Positions 23,847 through 34,056 of a DNA stretch of 64,000 nt are shown here, piece after piece (position 1 is the stretch's first letter; each line of letters starts with the position of its first letter). Both the position numbers and the translations under genes were made by a program. The notes beneath the pieces are model-generated. The model was not told where the DNA came from and made no database searches. It was given only the letters and a program-made list of their open reading frames with translations. The DNA lies in assembly GCF_002754315.1 (NCBI RefSeq), contig NZ_PEFE01000001.1, forward strand, positions 310,001 to 374,000, written 5' to 3'. Origin of the DNA: Flavobacterium sp. 11. Its GTDB lineage: Bacteria > Bacteroidota > Bacteroidia > Flavobacteriales > Flavobacteriaceae.

Positions 23847-25394
23847 TTAATTATAATACTGTTTTCCTCTTATGTTACCGTGACTCGGGAGTTCCTGCTC
23901 GGGTTCCTGTTCAAAATCAATATGGTCTAGGTTGTTTTCTAAAATATTTTGAATGGTCTTAAAATTGTAAATTTTAAAATCAAGTGCCCGCCTGCAGGCA
24001 TTTATTAATCGCTCTTTCCCTACCTTTTTCTCGAAGCTTAGTATTCCTAAACAACTTTTATAGGCCTGTTCAGGATGGTTTCTACTTTCGATTATCTGCA
24101 TAATATATTCTCCTACTGACTCATCAATACTATTAGCCCAATCAATGAAGCGAGCAGCGCTCCACTGAGCTACAAATTGATGCGTACTGGCTAAATGTTC
24201 CGGGGTGGTGGTATAGACATAAGGTTTGTAATTTCGTGCATGGACAGCTACCCGATTGTATTTGTGATAGATCTCTACGGTTGATTTGGTATACAATAGT
24301 TTCGCTTTTTTCTTTACGTATTGATACGGAACGCTGTAGTAATTTTTGTCTTGACTTAATTGAACATGCCCGTTTTGCATTACTGTTGCAAAGGATTGGT
24401 ATTTGATTTCAAAACGTTCTTGTGGTAGTGGACGTAGTTTTTGTTTCTCATCTTCTAAAAATAATTCCAGGCGAGAATAAGGACGTCCTGTGAGTTTTCT
24501 ACCATTATGAGAGTCAAGTAAATCCCATACCTGCTGGTTTAGTTCTTCCAGAGAAAAGAATTTAGTTTCTTTTAGATTTACATAAATCCTTCGGTACAAT
24601 ATCTTGACAGCTCCTTCAACCAATGATTTATCTCTTGGTTTATAAGCCCTGGCAGGCAAGATAGTAGTTTCGTAATGTTCGGCTAAATCAGCCAAGGTTT
24701 CATTAATTGTTGGTTCAAAACGACTGCTTTTTATCACTGCAGATTTTAAATTATCGGGGACAATTGCCGCAGGAGTGCCTTCAAAAAAACGCATGGCATT
24801 TTCTACCGATGTAACAAAATCTTCCTTTTGTTGGCTCATAGAAGCTTCGGCATAGGTGTATTGACTGGCTCCCAATATGGCTACAAAAAATTGTACTTCT
24901 TTGATTTCTCCCGTGTCTTTATCAATAAGGGAGAGTGTTTTTCCTGCATAATCCACATACATTTTATCACCAGCTTTGTGATTCATGTGCATCACTGGAT
25001 TGACTCGTTTACCCCATGTTTTGTAATGATGACCAAATTGTGAACTCCTGTAACCATCAGGGTTTACGGCAATATATTGCTCCCACATATGTTGTACGGT
25101 AACACCAACTTTTTTTAGTTCGCGTTCCATTTTAGGAAAAAAATCATGAAGTATCTGCAATTTGGGACTAATTGATTCCACGGTAGTGTGTGAAAACAAA
25201 AGTTCCAGTTCTGCATCTGTTTTTTCATTAATCACTTCAATACTTAATCCTAGGACTTCAAATAAAGAAATATACTTCTTTACCGTATTCCTAGAAAGGG
25301 ATAAGTAGCTACTTATAAACAACTTACTCTTGCCGTTACAATAGAATTTAATTGCTTTTCTAATTTTACTCATGTCTGTTATTTTGTTTGCCAT
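23847..25394 (-). CDS. istA: IS21-family transposase IstA
   Basis: This protein of 515 residues has an N-terminal helix-turn-helix (ISSYLSLSRNTVKKYISL), then an integrase-type catalytic core. The first aspartate lies in KMYVDYAGKTLSLIDKDTG, further core residues in PDNLKSAVIK and DKSLVEGAVKILYRR, and a beta-rich C-terminal part follows (YYSVPYQYVKKKAKLLY). It catalyses cut-and-paste or copy movement together with IstB. It is full length and uninterrupted. Confidence 0.95.
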   Translation of the reverse strand: MANKITDMSKIRKAIKFYCNGKSKLFISSYLSLSRNTVKKYISLFEVLGLSIEVINEKTDAELELLFSHTTVESISPKLQILHDFFPKMERELKKVGVTVQHMWEQYIAVNPDGYRSSQFGHHYKTWGKRVNPVMHMNHKAGDKMYVDYAGKTLSLIDKDTGEIKEVQFFVAILGASQYTYAEASMSQQKEDFVTSVENAMRFFEGTPAAIVPDNLKSAVIKSSRFEPTINETLADLAEHYETTILPARAYKPRDKSLVEGAVKILYRRIYVNLKETKFFSLEELNQQVWDLLDSHNGRKLTGRPYSRLELFLEDEKQKLRPLPQERFEIKYQSFATVMQNGHVQLSQDKNYYSVPYQYVKKKAKLLYTKSTVEIYHKYNRVAVHARNYKPYVYTTTPEHLASTHQFVAQWSAARFIDWANSIDESVGEYIMQIIESRNHPEQAYKSCLGILSFEKKVGKERLINACRRALDFKIYNFKTIQNILENNLDHIDFEQEPEQELPSHGNIRGKQYYN

Positions 25395-25535
25395 AATCCG
25401 TATTTTTTTAACGAATGTATGGTGCTAACAACATGAAAAAGTTAGTAGTTTTTAATGGTCAATTGTACCCCAAAATCAGGTGGTCAATTTGCACTGGAAA
25501 GTGGTGGTCAGTTTGCTCCGAAACTGGTGGTCAAT

Positions 25536-26528
25536 TTACACTGGAATAGGGTGGTCAATTTGACCGGTTTTTCCATTATAGTGTCTCAATAGTGATCTAA
25601 TTTTAACACCAGATTCTTTCAAATCATTCTTTTTCCATTTCCCTTCCGTTTTAGCAGATTTTCTTAAAATAGAACATGTTTCATCTTTGTCCGATACTGA
25701 CCATGTAATCCAACTCAGTTTTCTACTTTCCATCCAATCTATATAATCTTGCCAAGATTCATGGTCGAGGGGACCATCCCCAGTGGCCTGCATCCCAGCA
25801 GATTCTGAGACAAAAACTGGCAGTCCACTTTTTATTGCGTCATCCGTTCTGTCACGCAACCATTTTCCATGGGTTCCTGCGTAGAAATGCATGGTATACA
25901 TTAAATTATCGAATCCTTTTATAGGATTTGCAGCTGGTAAATGAATATCCTGATCCCATTTGGGGCAACCTACAAGAATAATATTATCTAAATCATTCTC
26001 GCGAATAACTTTTATAACCTCTTCCGAATAGGCCTTTATTTCTTCCCAAGATTCATAATCAGGCTCATTAAAAATTTCATAAATTACATTGGGGTACCTA
26101 CCATAAATTTTCGACATTTCTGCAAAAAATTCTTTAGCTTCTTCTAAATTTATGTTGTGGCTGTGCCAATCTATTATTACATAAATATCCGCTTGAATTG
26201 CACCCTCAATAACAGCTTTAACTTTGGCTTTCGAAAATTCACGTTCTTTCAAATAAGGTTTGTCCCCTACCTCAATTCCCATTGCAGCGCGAACTACATT
26301 ACATTTAAAATCTTTTTTGAGCCATTTAACCGCTTTTTCATTATAAAATCTTGGCCAGAAACTATGCCAACCAAAACTCAATCCACGAAGCACAACATCT
26401 TCTCCGTGAGTATCGACAAGCTGTGTTCCTTCAAGTTTCAATTGCCCATGATTTTTCACAAATTGAGCGTTAGAAAAGCAACAGCAGAGCAAAAAGAACA
26501 ATCCCGTAATTTTCGATTTTACGTCCAT
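25536..26528 (-). CDS. GH5 endoglucanase/mannanase-type hydrolase, C-terminus fused to the IS21 end
   Basis: A signal peptide (to about residue 22) is followed by a GH5 barrel resembling subfamily 2 cellulases: RGLSFGWHSFWPRFY, the acid/base glutamate in EIFNEPDY (E155) and the nucleophile in LPVFVSESAG (E242). The last residues QIDHPIPV come from the IS21 terminus, so the natural end was replaced right after RSLLRHYNGKTG. The catalytic domain is complete and loss of only a few residues is likely, so activity may persist. It is the last gene of the SusCD operon, 2 bp after the GH27 gene. Beta-1,4-glucan or glucomannan is the probable substrate. Confidence 0.88.
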   Translation of the reverse strand: MDVKSKITGLFFLLCCCFSNAQFVKNHGQLKLEGTQLVDTHGEDVVLRGLSFGWHSFWPRFYNEKAVKWLKKDFKCNVVRAAMGIEVGDKPYLKEREFSKAKVKAVIEGAIQADIYVIIDWHSHNINLEEAKEFFAEMSKIYGRYPNVIYEIFNEPDYESWEEIKAYSEEVIKVIRENDLDNIILVGCPKWDQDIHLPAANPIKGFDNLMYTMHFYAGTHGKWLRDRTDDAIKSGLPVFVSESAGMQATGDGPLDHESWQDYIDWMESRKLSWITWSVSDKDETCSILRKSAKTEGKWKKNDLKESGVKIRSLLRHYNGKTGQIDHPIPV

Positions 26529-26530
26529 TT

Positions 26531-27772
26531 TTAAATTTTATTTAATTTCAAAGTAATTACATCATGCGAGGATAAATCAGAAATAAATATTTTTTTTGTG
26601 TTTCCAACCTCTTTGTTTTTCCAAAGGTCAATAATTTTATAATTTGTCGTATTAAAATTAGTTTCTAGATTGAAATCGACATCTCGTATCACCTCTTTTT
26701 TCCAATCGAAATATATGTTCTTCGTAACATCACTTCGATTCAAAAAAGTTATTACCCAATTTCCATCAGATAAAGGTTTAACCCAAATTTCCAATCCATC
26801 CTTAGCGGAATATTTAAACCCTTGAATCCCCAATTTATCCTGATTTACAGCAATTAGTTCCTTGTTTGATAAAATTGCCAATGTTTCTTTAGACATTTTT
26901 CTGAAATCATTTCCAGCTATTAAAGGTGAAGACATCATAGACCACATTGTGAAATGTGCTCTATCTTCGTTATTTGTCATGCTATTACCCACCTCCAACA
27001 TATCGAAATCATTCCAATGATCCGGTCCGGAAAACTTACGAATGTTTTTACGCATTTCGATAATTTTCATAAATCCCCATGACGACCAATTTCCTTGCTC
27101 ATGTTTAAATTCACAATCAAAACACGGATAAATATCTCCGGAGATTCTCCAAAGATTACCAACAGGTTTTCCCCAATCCCAAGGCTGATTGTCACCCCAT
27201 TCACATAAACTGAAAACGATTGGTTTACCTGCTGTTTTCAATGCGTTACTCATTGTGGTATAGGCTTCTTTTGCATTGATTCCTTCAGTATTGCACCAAT
27301 CATATTTTAAAAAATCAATATTTAAGTTTGCATAAAAACGGGCATCTTGATATTCATACCCACGAGTTCCAGGATATCCGGCACAAGTGTGCGTGCCTGC
27401 ACAATTATACAAACCAAATTTCAGTCCTTTGGCATGAATATATTCCACTAATGATTTCATTCCGCTAGGGAATTTTATTGGATCTGGAACTAAATTACCA
27501 TTAGCATCGCGCTCTTTGGCCATCCAGCCATCATCTAGTACAATATAAGTGTAACCTGCAGCCGCCATGCCGGAAGCCACCATTATATCAGCAGTTTCTT
27601 TTACCAAATTTTCATCAATATTTGTTTCAAAAGTGTTCCATGAATTCCATCCCATAGGCGGAGTTAAAGCTAAATCATTGTATTTGGTACTTTTTTGTGC
27701 TATTACATTTCCTTGGCTTGATGCGGACAACGAAAAAGCAACCATAAAAAAAGAACAGATTATTTTTTTCAT
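26531..27772 (-). CDS. GH27 alpha-galactosidase
   Basis: From the ATG at 27772 the protein has 413 residues with a signal peptide ending near SASSQ. GH27 motifs are clear: TPPMGWNSWNTF, IVLDDGWM, the nucleophile in FLKYDWC (D158) and the acid/base in WRISGD (D213). The enzyme removes alpha-1,6-galactose side groups from galacto(gluco)mannan, probably in the periplasm. An upstream in-frame start would add 27 residues before the signal peptide and is not favoured. A hairpin lies between this gene and the surface lipoprotein gene upstream. Confidence 0.93.
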   Translation of the reverse strand: MKKIICSFFMVAFSLSASSQGNVIAQKSTKYNDLALTPPMGWNSWNTFETNIDENLVKETADIMVASGMAAAGYTYIVLDDGWMAKERDANGNLVPDPIKFPSGMKSLVEYIHAKGLKFGLYNCAGTHTCAGYPGTRGYEYQDARFYANLNIDFLKYDWCNTEGINAKEAYTTMSNALKTAGKPIVFSLCEWGDNQPWDWGKPVGNLWRISGDIYPCFDCEFKHEQGNWSSWGFMKIIEMRKNIRKFSGPDHWNDFDMLEVGNSMTNNEDRAHFTMWSMMSSPLIAGNDFRKMSKETLAILSNKELIAVNQDKLGIQGFKYSAKDGLEIWVKPLSDGNWVITFLNRSDVTKNIYFDWKKEVIRDVDFNLETNFNTTNYKIIDLWKNKEVGNTKKIFISDLSSHDVITLKLNKI

Positions 27773-27810
27773 CTTTGTATTTTTATATTTAAAAATTATT
27801 TCTAAAAAGA

Positions 27811-27836
27811 ATTCCCTAATTGTTGAATTAGGGAAT
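27811..27836 (-). promoter_or_regulatory. Intercistronic hairpin before the GH27 gene
   Basis: ATTCCCTAATT, loop GTTG, AATTAGGGAAT: a perfect 11-bp stem between the lipoprotein and GH27 genes, without a strong T-run. It may set mRNA stability or lower expression of the distal genes relative to susCD. Confidence 0.55.
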
Positions 27837-27867
27837 ATCTTAAACAAACTCAAACAAAACCAAATAT

Positions 27868-28911
27868 TTACTTTAAAACAAAACCTACATCATCAATAAA
27901 AATTTTATCCCCATTATCATTTCCAAATTCTTGAAAAACAATTTCATTAATTTCTGCAGGTGCACCACCTAGATCGCTAAATGGTATCACTACGCTAGTC
28001 CATTTATTATCAAATGAAACCTCTTTTCCAGCACCAAAATTACCATTTAATACAACTTTAAATTTACCCGTTGCCTTCGTACTTTTAAATGAAACCCTAA
28101 GCGCTTTGTAAGAAGCTGTTGCAACTGGAGCAGCGAACATTGGGAATTTAAAACCCGTGTATCCCGTAAATGTAGTTTCTATAGAATTTTGACCTTGTAA
28201 TTTTTCTGTAGTATTGACTTTATAACCACTTCCATCCCAAGGTCCTAAATAATTTTCAACAAATGAAGCCGGAGTATCATCATAAATTGCTGTCCCTATA
28301 GCTTGAGTAGAGGTTGCGAAACCAGATATATTTGTTACGGTAACGTACTTATATTGTGTGACACCAGCAGGAACTGTTACCTTAATTTCTGTCAATGATG
28401 ATGAAATTACTGTAGCGTTAATATCACCAATTTTAACGGAGGGGTTTAAGAAATATTTTCCACTGATTGTTATAACATCGCCTGCAACTGCATTTATGGG
28501 ATTGTAACTTCCAAAAGTAGGAGCTGGTGGAGCAATTATAAATGGATAAATTACAGTACCAAATTTTGTAACTATTTTTAATTCATTCGATGCATTTGCG
28601 TAAGGAGTACTTTCATCAATTGTAACAAATATGGCTTTATCGGTAACTAAAGTTGGATTGAAATACGTATCCACATCATTAAAATAAATTTTTTCAAGGG
28701 TGGCAAAACCAGAACCTTGAATTACATATACATTTTTAGGCAATCCAGATGTTGTTGGAACTAGTTCTCCTGCACCAGCTTTGCTGACACTGTCAATTGC
28801 CAATGTTCCTGAAGACCCCTCATTGTCATCTGATGAACAGGAAAACAACATACTTGCCACCAAGAAAAAGGTAAGAAAGGTATGTAAATATTTTGCTTTA
28901 AGATTTTTCAT
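27868..28911 (-). CDS. TIG/IPT-domain surface lipoprotein (probable glycan-binding protein)
   Basis: This is a protein of 347 residues. The lipobox cysteine is C25 (LFSCSSDDNEG), with acidic residues after it as in surface-exposed Bacteroidota lipoproteins. Two Ig-like TIG/IPT segments follow, about 40-120 and 125-205 (PTFGSYNPINAVAGDVITIS). The C-terminal part is a beta-sandwich that looks like a carbohydrate-binding module (VENYLGPWDG to IFIDDVGFVLK). The position right after susD is the usual place for SusE/F-like glycan-binding proteins. It probably holds mannan at the cell surface. Confidence 0.82.
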   Translation of the reverse strand: MKNLKAKYLHTFLTFFLVASMLFSCSSDDNEGSSGTLAIDSVSKAGAGELVPTTSGLPKNVYVIQGSGFATLEKIYFNDVDTYFNPTLVTDKAIFVTIDESTPYANASNELKIVTKFGTVIYPFIIAPPAPTFGSYNPINAVAGDVITISGKYFLNPSVKIGDINATVISSSLTEIKVTVPAGVTQYKYVTVTNISGFATSTQAIGTAIYDDTPASFVENYLGPWDGSGYKVNTTEKLQGQNSIETTFTGYTGFKFPMFAAPVATASYKALRVSFKSTKATGKFKVVLNGNFGAGKEVSFDNKWTSVVIPFSDLGGAPAEINEIVFQEFGNDNGDKIFIDDVGFVLK

Positions 28912-28931
28912 AATAGTATATTTTTTTTAGG

Positions 28932-30545
28932 TTATTTAAAAACATAAGGAACTGCAGGTTCTCGTAATTTTGGATTCTGCAACAGCTCATTTGCAGGATA
29001 AGGATATATAAGTGTTGTAATGGGTAAAGAAGAAATTTTAGTTGGTGCAATTTTTGTCCCTCTGTCTTGAGCTTCCAATTTAGCTTTTGCAACAGCAAAA
29101 TCAAGTCTACCCAAATCAAACCAATAATCATTCTCCGCAGCCAATTCAGCTCTTCTTTCTTTGAAGATATCTTCAAAAGTTATCACTGTTTTAGGCACTA
29201 ACCCAGCTCTAACTCTAACTTTATTGTAGGAGGTCAGTGCTGCACCGTTTGAAGTACTACCAGATTGAGAACCTAAAATTGCCTCGGCATGGATCAATAA
29301 TAATTCAGCATATCGCATCACATATGTATTTTGCTTAGTAAATCCATTTGATAGGGCATTATATACCCCAGTAATGTCAGCATTACTTCTACCACATACA
29401 TATTTTTTCATTGCAGCACCAGAACCTTGTGCGAAATTAGTTTGCCCATCTTGATCTAAATCTGGCATAGTATATCCCAATGTTATTGCCCCAGTTCCGT
29501 CATAATTTGCTGATGCTGATAATTTAGGGTAATTATCTCCCGGTTTCATAAATGTTTCTTTTCTGCGCAAATCTCCTGGCTCAAAAGCATTATTAATCAA
29601 ATCTTGAGAGGGACCTACAACTCCAGCATAGCTGGCTTCTGTTAGATTTCTATTACTTGCAAATTGTGTATTCAATGAATTTCCGTAGAAGTAAAGACCT
29701 GGCATCCACTGAAAAGCAATGATAGATTCTTCATTGTTGTTATATTTTGGAAGAAATAAATCTCCGTAATTAGTAGCTGGTACATCTGTACCGAATAGTT
29801 TAAACTCTCCGCTGTTGATTACTTCTTCTGCGAGAGCTCTAGCCTCGGCATATTTCTTTTGATATAAATAGACCTTTGCCAGAAGTGCTTTTGCTGAGCC
29901 TGAAGAAACTCTGGCATTATCCTGATAACTACCTCCTCTGACTTTTGCTTTCAAATTGTCTCTAGCAAATATCAAATCGTTTTCGATAAACTTATAAACA
30001 TCCGAAACAAGATTAGTATTAATTTGAGGATTAGCAGCAAAATCTGCTGCATTCTCAACAATTGGTACAGGTCCAAAAAATCGAACCAAATTAAAATAAG
30101 CTAAAGCTCTCATAAAATGAGCTTCACCTAGCGAATTATTGATGGCGGCTTCACTTACCTTTGGATTATTAATATTAGGTAAAGCCAAAATTAAGGTGTT
30201 TGCATTTGCAACCACCCCAAAACAGGAAGACCAAGCTCCAAGTAAATTCTCATCACTAGTTTGAAACAACAATGTATTAAACTGATTAAATTCAGAAGAT
30301 GTGTTCACTAAATTTCCAGATGCCATGTCAGTTAAAGCAAAGTACGGCTTTACCGTTAATTCAAACCAAGCTTTTCCATAAAGTATATTAGTACTTGAAG
30401 CTACTTTCTCATCAGAATCATAATATGTCGCAGCGTCATAAGAATCCTTAGGAACTACATCTATAAACTCGTCTGAGCAAGATGATATGACTAAAATCGA
30501 GCATAAAACAACTAATGTTTTATAATTTATTAAATATTTTTTCAT
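28932..30545 (-). CDS. SusD/RagB-family outer-membrane lipoprotein
   Basis: This protein of 537 residues has lipobox cysteine C23 (ILVISSC) and the SusD opening FIDVVPKDSYDAATYYDSDE. TPR-like helices follow (GEAHFMRALAYFNLVRFFGP, ALLAKVYLYQKKYAEARALAEEV). The C-terminal SusD domain contains FKERRAELAAENDYWFDLGR. SusD caps the SusC pore and binds the oligosaccharide to be imported. It lies 12 bp after susC in the same operon, together with the TIG lipoprotein. Confidence 0.95.
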   Translation of the reverse strand: MKKYLINYKTLVVLCSILVISSCSDEFIDVVPKDSYDAATYYDSDEKVASSTNILYGKAWFELTVKPYFALTDMASGNLVNTSSEFNQFNTLLFQTSDENLLGAWSSCFGVVANANTLILALPNINNPKVSEAAINNSLGEAHFMRALAYFNLVRFFGPVPIVENAADFAANPQINTNLVSDVYKFIENDLIFARDNLKAKVRGGSYQDNARVSSGSAKALLAKVYLYQKKYAEARALAEEVINSGEFKLFGTDVPATNYGDLFLPKYNNNEESIIAFQWMPGLYFYGNSLNTQFASNRNLTEASYAGVVGPSQDLINNAFEPGDLRRKETFMKPGDNYPKLSASANYDGTGAITLGYTMPDLDQDGQTNFAQGSGAAMKKYVCGRSNADITGVYNALSNGFTKQNTYVMRYAELLLIHAEAILGSQSGSTSNGAALTSYNKVRVRAGLVPKTVITFEDIFKERRAELAAENDYWFDLGRLDFAVAKAKLEAQDRGTKIAPTKISSLPITTLIYPYPANELLQNPKLREPAVPYVFK

Positions 30546-30557
30546 TTTTTTTAAGTA

Positions 30558-33500
30558 TTAGAATTCAACATTTACTCCCACTGAAATAACTCTTGGAGTT
30601 GGATAACGACCATTATCAACACCGGACAATAAAGCGTCTTGATTGAACGATCCAACTTCCGGATCATAACCAGTATATTTTGTGAACGTGTACAAGTTTT
30701 GCACACTTGCATATAATTTAAGTCTAGTCAACTTAGCTTGCGAGATAATATCCGTCGGTAATGTGTATCCAACCGTAATATTTTGTACTCTTAGGTAAGA
30801 ACCGTCTTCAACGAAACGATCAGAAAAAATTAAATTAGGATGATCATAAGATGTAGGTCTTGGTAAACTTGCATCGAGGTTAGAAGGAGAATAAAAATCC
30901 AAAGCAGAAGCAAACTGATTCTGATACAAATTAGAATTTGATGTTCCAGCTCTCCTTGTAAGATTAAATAAATCATTTCCAACAGAGCCTTGCAAAAATA
31001 CTGAAAAATCAAAATTTTTGTATGCAAAATTGTTAGTAAAACCGAATGTGAAATCTGGATTTGGATCTCCAATCGTAGTATAATCTAATTCATTTATCAC
31101 ACCATCATTATTATTATCTGCATATTTCATATCACCAGCAATAAAATCAACCGGGCTGGCACCAAAACCGTTTTTAGGCCCTGCGCTGGCATCGGCATCC
31201 GAGGTATAAATTCCTAATGAATTCAATCCATAAAAAGTACCTATAGGACCTCCGACTAGTGTTTTAGTAATTGGTTTTCTTGTATAATCATTTATAAGAG
31301 CATATTTAATAAGCAATGAACTGTTAGAAATCTCAACTAACTTATTTACATACTTAGACACGACTAATGTAGAATTCCAAGAAAAACCACTATCTAATTT
31401 GGTACTGTAGTTCACAGACATTTCAATTCCTTTATTTTCCAATGTTCCAATATTTCCAAAAGCTGAGGCTACTCCACCACCATCGCCACTTCCAGTAAGA
31501 AATAATGGCAAAGGAATTTGATACAAGAAATCTTTAGAAGTCTTTTTATAAACATCTATCGAAGCATTTAATCCTGAGTTAAAAAGTGAGAAGTCTAATC
31601 CAATATTTATTTGTTTTTGAGATTCCCAAGTCAATTCAGGATTTGGAGATCTGGAAAGCTGAAAACCTGCACCTAAAGGAGATTGTACCAAAGTCAATGC
31701 CGGGGCATATAAATTATTCGCAATTTGCTGATTTCCAGTCTCACCATAACCAGCTCTAACTTTTATATTTTTAACAGCATTAAAGTCCTGCATGAATTCC
31801 TCATTAGATAATTTCCATGACCCCGAAATAGCTGGGAAATAGCCCCATTTATTTCCTTTTGCGAACTTTGATGAACCATCTGCCCTAATAGAACCGGAAA
31901 TACTGTAGCGTCCTCCATAATCATAAACTGCTTTTCCAAAAAGTGAATACAATCGTTGTGAACCACTATAGGCGAAGCCTGGTTCAACTTTTTGCAGTTC
32001 TGCAGCCACAGGTAATTCAGGTAACGAATTATCGAAAAATCCAATTCCAGTTACAGCCAAACCTTTCCAGTTGCCTTCATTAGCCTCTTGGCCTGCTAAA
32101 ATATTAAAGCTATGCTTTCCAATTTCAGTTTTATAGGTTAGTAAGTTTTTAATGTTTAGTGAATAAAAACTATTTGTTCTTGAAGTAAGTGAAGCTGTAT
32201 TATTACTTGCAGCTCCCCAATTATAAGTTGGACGAAATTCATTTCCTTCACTAAATTCTGCGTATCCGCCTATCTCAAAACGGTACTCTAAACCTTTCAT
32301 TAACCTTGCTTCAGTAAAAACATTTCCAGAAAAATTCTTTCTGACCAATTTATTTGTGTTTGACAACGCTTCAGCGATTGGATTTCTAAAATATATTCCT
32401 TGAGAATTTGTTGGAGGACCGGCATAAGTTCCATCTGCATTATAAACAACTACGTCAGGAGTACTCAACAATGATGTACTAACTATTCCATTTTGGCTTC
32501 CATTTAATGTGATATTTTCGTTAGTAATTCCAGTATTCACAAATGCACCCACCTTCAACCAATCCTTAACTTTAGCATCCACATTAGTTCGAAAAGTATA
32601 TTTTTTAAATCCAGATCCTATCACAGTACCTTCCTGATCTATATAACCTCCAGATACATAATAACTCACTCCTTCTTTTCCTCCAGAAATAGACAATTGA
32701 TGCGATTTCATGATGGCAATTCTGTAGATTTCATCTTGCCAATTAGTACCTTTGCCTAATAACTCCGGATGTGAAAAATTATCATTTTTTAATGCTGTTG
32801 GGGTTAAAGCATCAATCAACCCATTTTGTAATCTGGCGTACCCTTGTAAATCCAGAACATCGATTAAATTTGTTTGCTCTTGAATCGAGTAGCTATGATC
32901 GTAAGTCAATTTACCTGATCCTTTTTTTCCTGATTTTGTAGTTATAATTACCACACCATTAGCGCCACGAGATCCATATATAGCTGTTGCTGAAGCGTCT
33001 TTCAGAATATCCATCGACTCAATATCATTGGGATTTAAAAAAGCAATTGGGCTTACAGAACTATTCCCCGTCGACGTACTACCCTCACTAAAATCATTTC
33101 CTACCAGCGGTTTACCTGTAGTTGACTTACTGGTGGCGTCACCAGAAATTGGTACACCATCCACAACATATAATGGCTCATTTGTACCTCCAAGAGAAGA
33201 AATACCTCTAATTTTCACAGAAGTGTTGCTCCCGGGTTGACCAGAATTACTAGTCACTGTTACTCCTGCAGCTTTACCCTGTAACATCTGATCCACAGAC
33301 ACCTGCTTCAAATTTTCAAGATCCTTAGCTTTTACAGAAGATATTGCACTCGTTATATCGCCTCTTTTTTGAGTACCATAACCTATAACCACAACTTCTT
33401 GTAGATTTTGTGAAGTAGACTTCAATGACACATTGATTTTAGATTTCCCTTTTACTGCAATATTTTGGGTTTCAAATCCAATAAAAGAAAATGATAATGT

Positions 33501-33737
33501 AGCATTAACGGGAGCATCAATTTCATATTTACCATCAATATCTGTCGATGCAGATTTGCTTGACCCTATGACCAATACATTCACACCAGGTATGGTAAGA
33601 CCCTTTTCATCAGTTACAACACCTTGAACTTTAGCTTGGGCTGTAATAAAATTGCTTGTAAGCAGTAAAAATAATAACAAAGGAATTGCTCTGTGATTGC
33701 CGTTCCAATGAATTAAATTAGACAATAGTTTTTTCAT
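30558..33737 (-). CDS. SusC/RagA-family TonB-dependent outer-membrane transporter
   Basis: This protein of 1059 residues has the usual SusC length. A signal peptide is followed by a carboxypeptidase-like regulatory domain (VQGVVTDEKGLTIPGVNVLV), then the TonB box region LQEVVVIGYGTQKRGDITSA, the plug domain with KIRGISSLGGTNEPLYVVDG, and a large beta-barrel ending GRYPTPRVISVGVNVEF. It imports oligosaccharides across the outer membrane using TonB/ExbB/ExbD energy. It heads the operon susC-susD-lipoprotein-GH27-GH5. The neighbours suggest manno-oligosaccharides as cargo. Confidence 0.96.
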   Translation of the reverse strand: MKKLLSNLIHWNGNHRAIPLLLFLLLTSNFITAQAKVQGVVTDEKGLTIPGVNVLVIGSSKSASTDIDGKYEIDAPVNATLSFSFIGFETQNIAVKGKSKINVSLKSTSQNLQEVVVIGYGTQKRGDITSAISSVKAKDLENLKQVSVDQMLQGKAAGVTVTSNSGQPGSNTSVKIRGISSLGGTNEPLYVVDGVPISGDATSKSTTGKPLVGNDFSEGSTSTGNSSVSPIAFLNPNDIESMDILKDASATAIYGSRGANGVVIITTKSGKKGSGKLTYDHSYSIQEQTNLIDVLDLQGYARLQNGLIDALTPTALKNDNFSHPELLGKGTNWQDEIYRIAIMKSHQLSISGGKEGVSYYVSGGYIDQEGTVIGSGFKKYTFRTNVDAKVKDWLKVGAFVNTGITNENITLNGSQNGIVSTSLLSTPDVVVYNADGTYAGPPTNSQGIYFRNPIAEALSNTNKLVRKNFSGNVFTEARLMKGLEYRFEIGGYAEFSEGNEFRPTYNWGAASNNTASLTSRTNSFYSLNIKNLLTYKTEIGKHSFNILAGQEANEGNWKGLAVTGIGFFDNSLPELPVAAELQKVEPGFAYSGSQRLYSLFGKAVYDYGGRYSISGSIRADGSSKFAKGNKWGYFPAISGSWKLSNEEFMQDFNAVKNIKVRAGYGETGNQQIANNLYAPALTLVQSPLGAGFQLSRSPNPELTWESQKQINIGLDFSLFNSGLNASIDVYKKTSKDFLYQIPLPLFLTGSGDGGGVASAFGNIGTLENKGIEMSVNYSTKLDSGFSWNSTLVVSKYVNKLVEISNSSLLIKYALINDYTRKPITKTLVGGPIGTFYGLNSLGIYTSDADASAGPKNGFGASPVDFIAGDMKYADNNNDGVINELDYTTIGDPNPDFTFGFTNNFAYKNFDFSVFLQGSVGNDLFNLTRRAGTSNSNLYQNQFASALDFYSPSNLDASLPRPTSYDHPNLIFSDRFVEDGSYLRVQNITVGYTLPTDIISQAKLTRLKLYASVQNLYTFTKYTGYDPEVGSFNQDALLSGVDNGRYPTPRVISVGVNVEF

Positions 33738-34056
33738 AATAAATGTTTAGTTAGTTAAGATTGTTAATTTCTGAAAAACATATTTCAGAAATAAAATGCA
33801 TATTAATTATTCTGATTTATAATTAACAAATCTATAACACATGTAAACATTAAATTAATAGTATTATATCATTTAATGATAATATTTTTACTTTAGACAC
33901 AAATAGTAAAACATATCAAAATAATAACCTAATTAAATTATACATAACATAATTTTATTGACTAAATAATAACATAAAAGGAATTAAGAGATAAGCAACA
34001 ATAACATCTATTTCAATTTAAAACGAAGTAGTAACAGGGAAATAAGAACAAATTAC
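33738..34056. other. Upstream region of susC
   Basis: This AT-rich stretch of 319 bp lies between susC and the araC-type gene. A -7-like box is present at 33827-33834 on the minus strand. No gene was seen. Confidence 0.5.
33827..33834 (-). promoter_or_regulatory. Candidate -7 box for the susC operon
   Basis: On the minus strand TAGATTTG matches TAnnTTTG and would give a leader of about 90 bases. No TTG lies at the right distance, which fits an activator-dependent promoter. Confidence 0.4.

Larger units (their letters stand above)
22948..25557 (-). mobile_element. IS21-family insertion sequence
   Basis: The ends are TGACCACCC on the left and GGGTGGTCA on the right. Several further GACCACC-type repeats lie inside each end (four at each side), the multiple terminal repeats of IS21 elements. 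istA and istB lie between. The exact ends are set by eye. No matching target duplication of 4-8 bp could be found: the left flank is hsdS and the right flank is the end of a GH5 gene, so the element marks a recombination junction, not a simple insertion. Confidence 0.85.
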
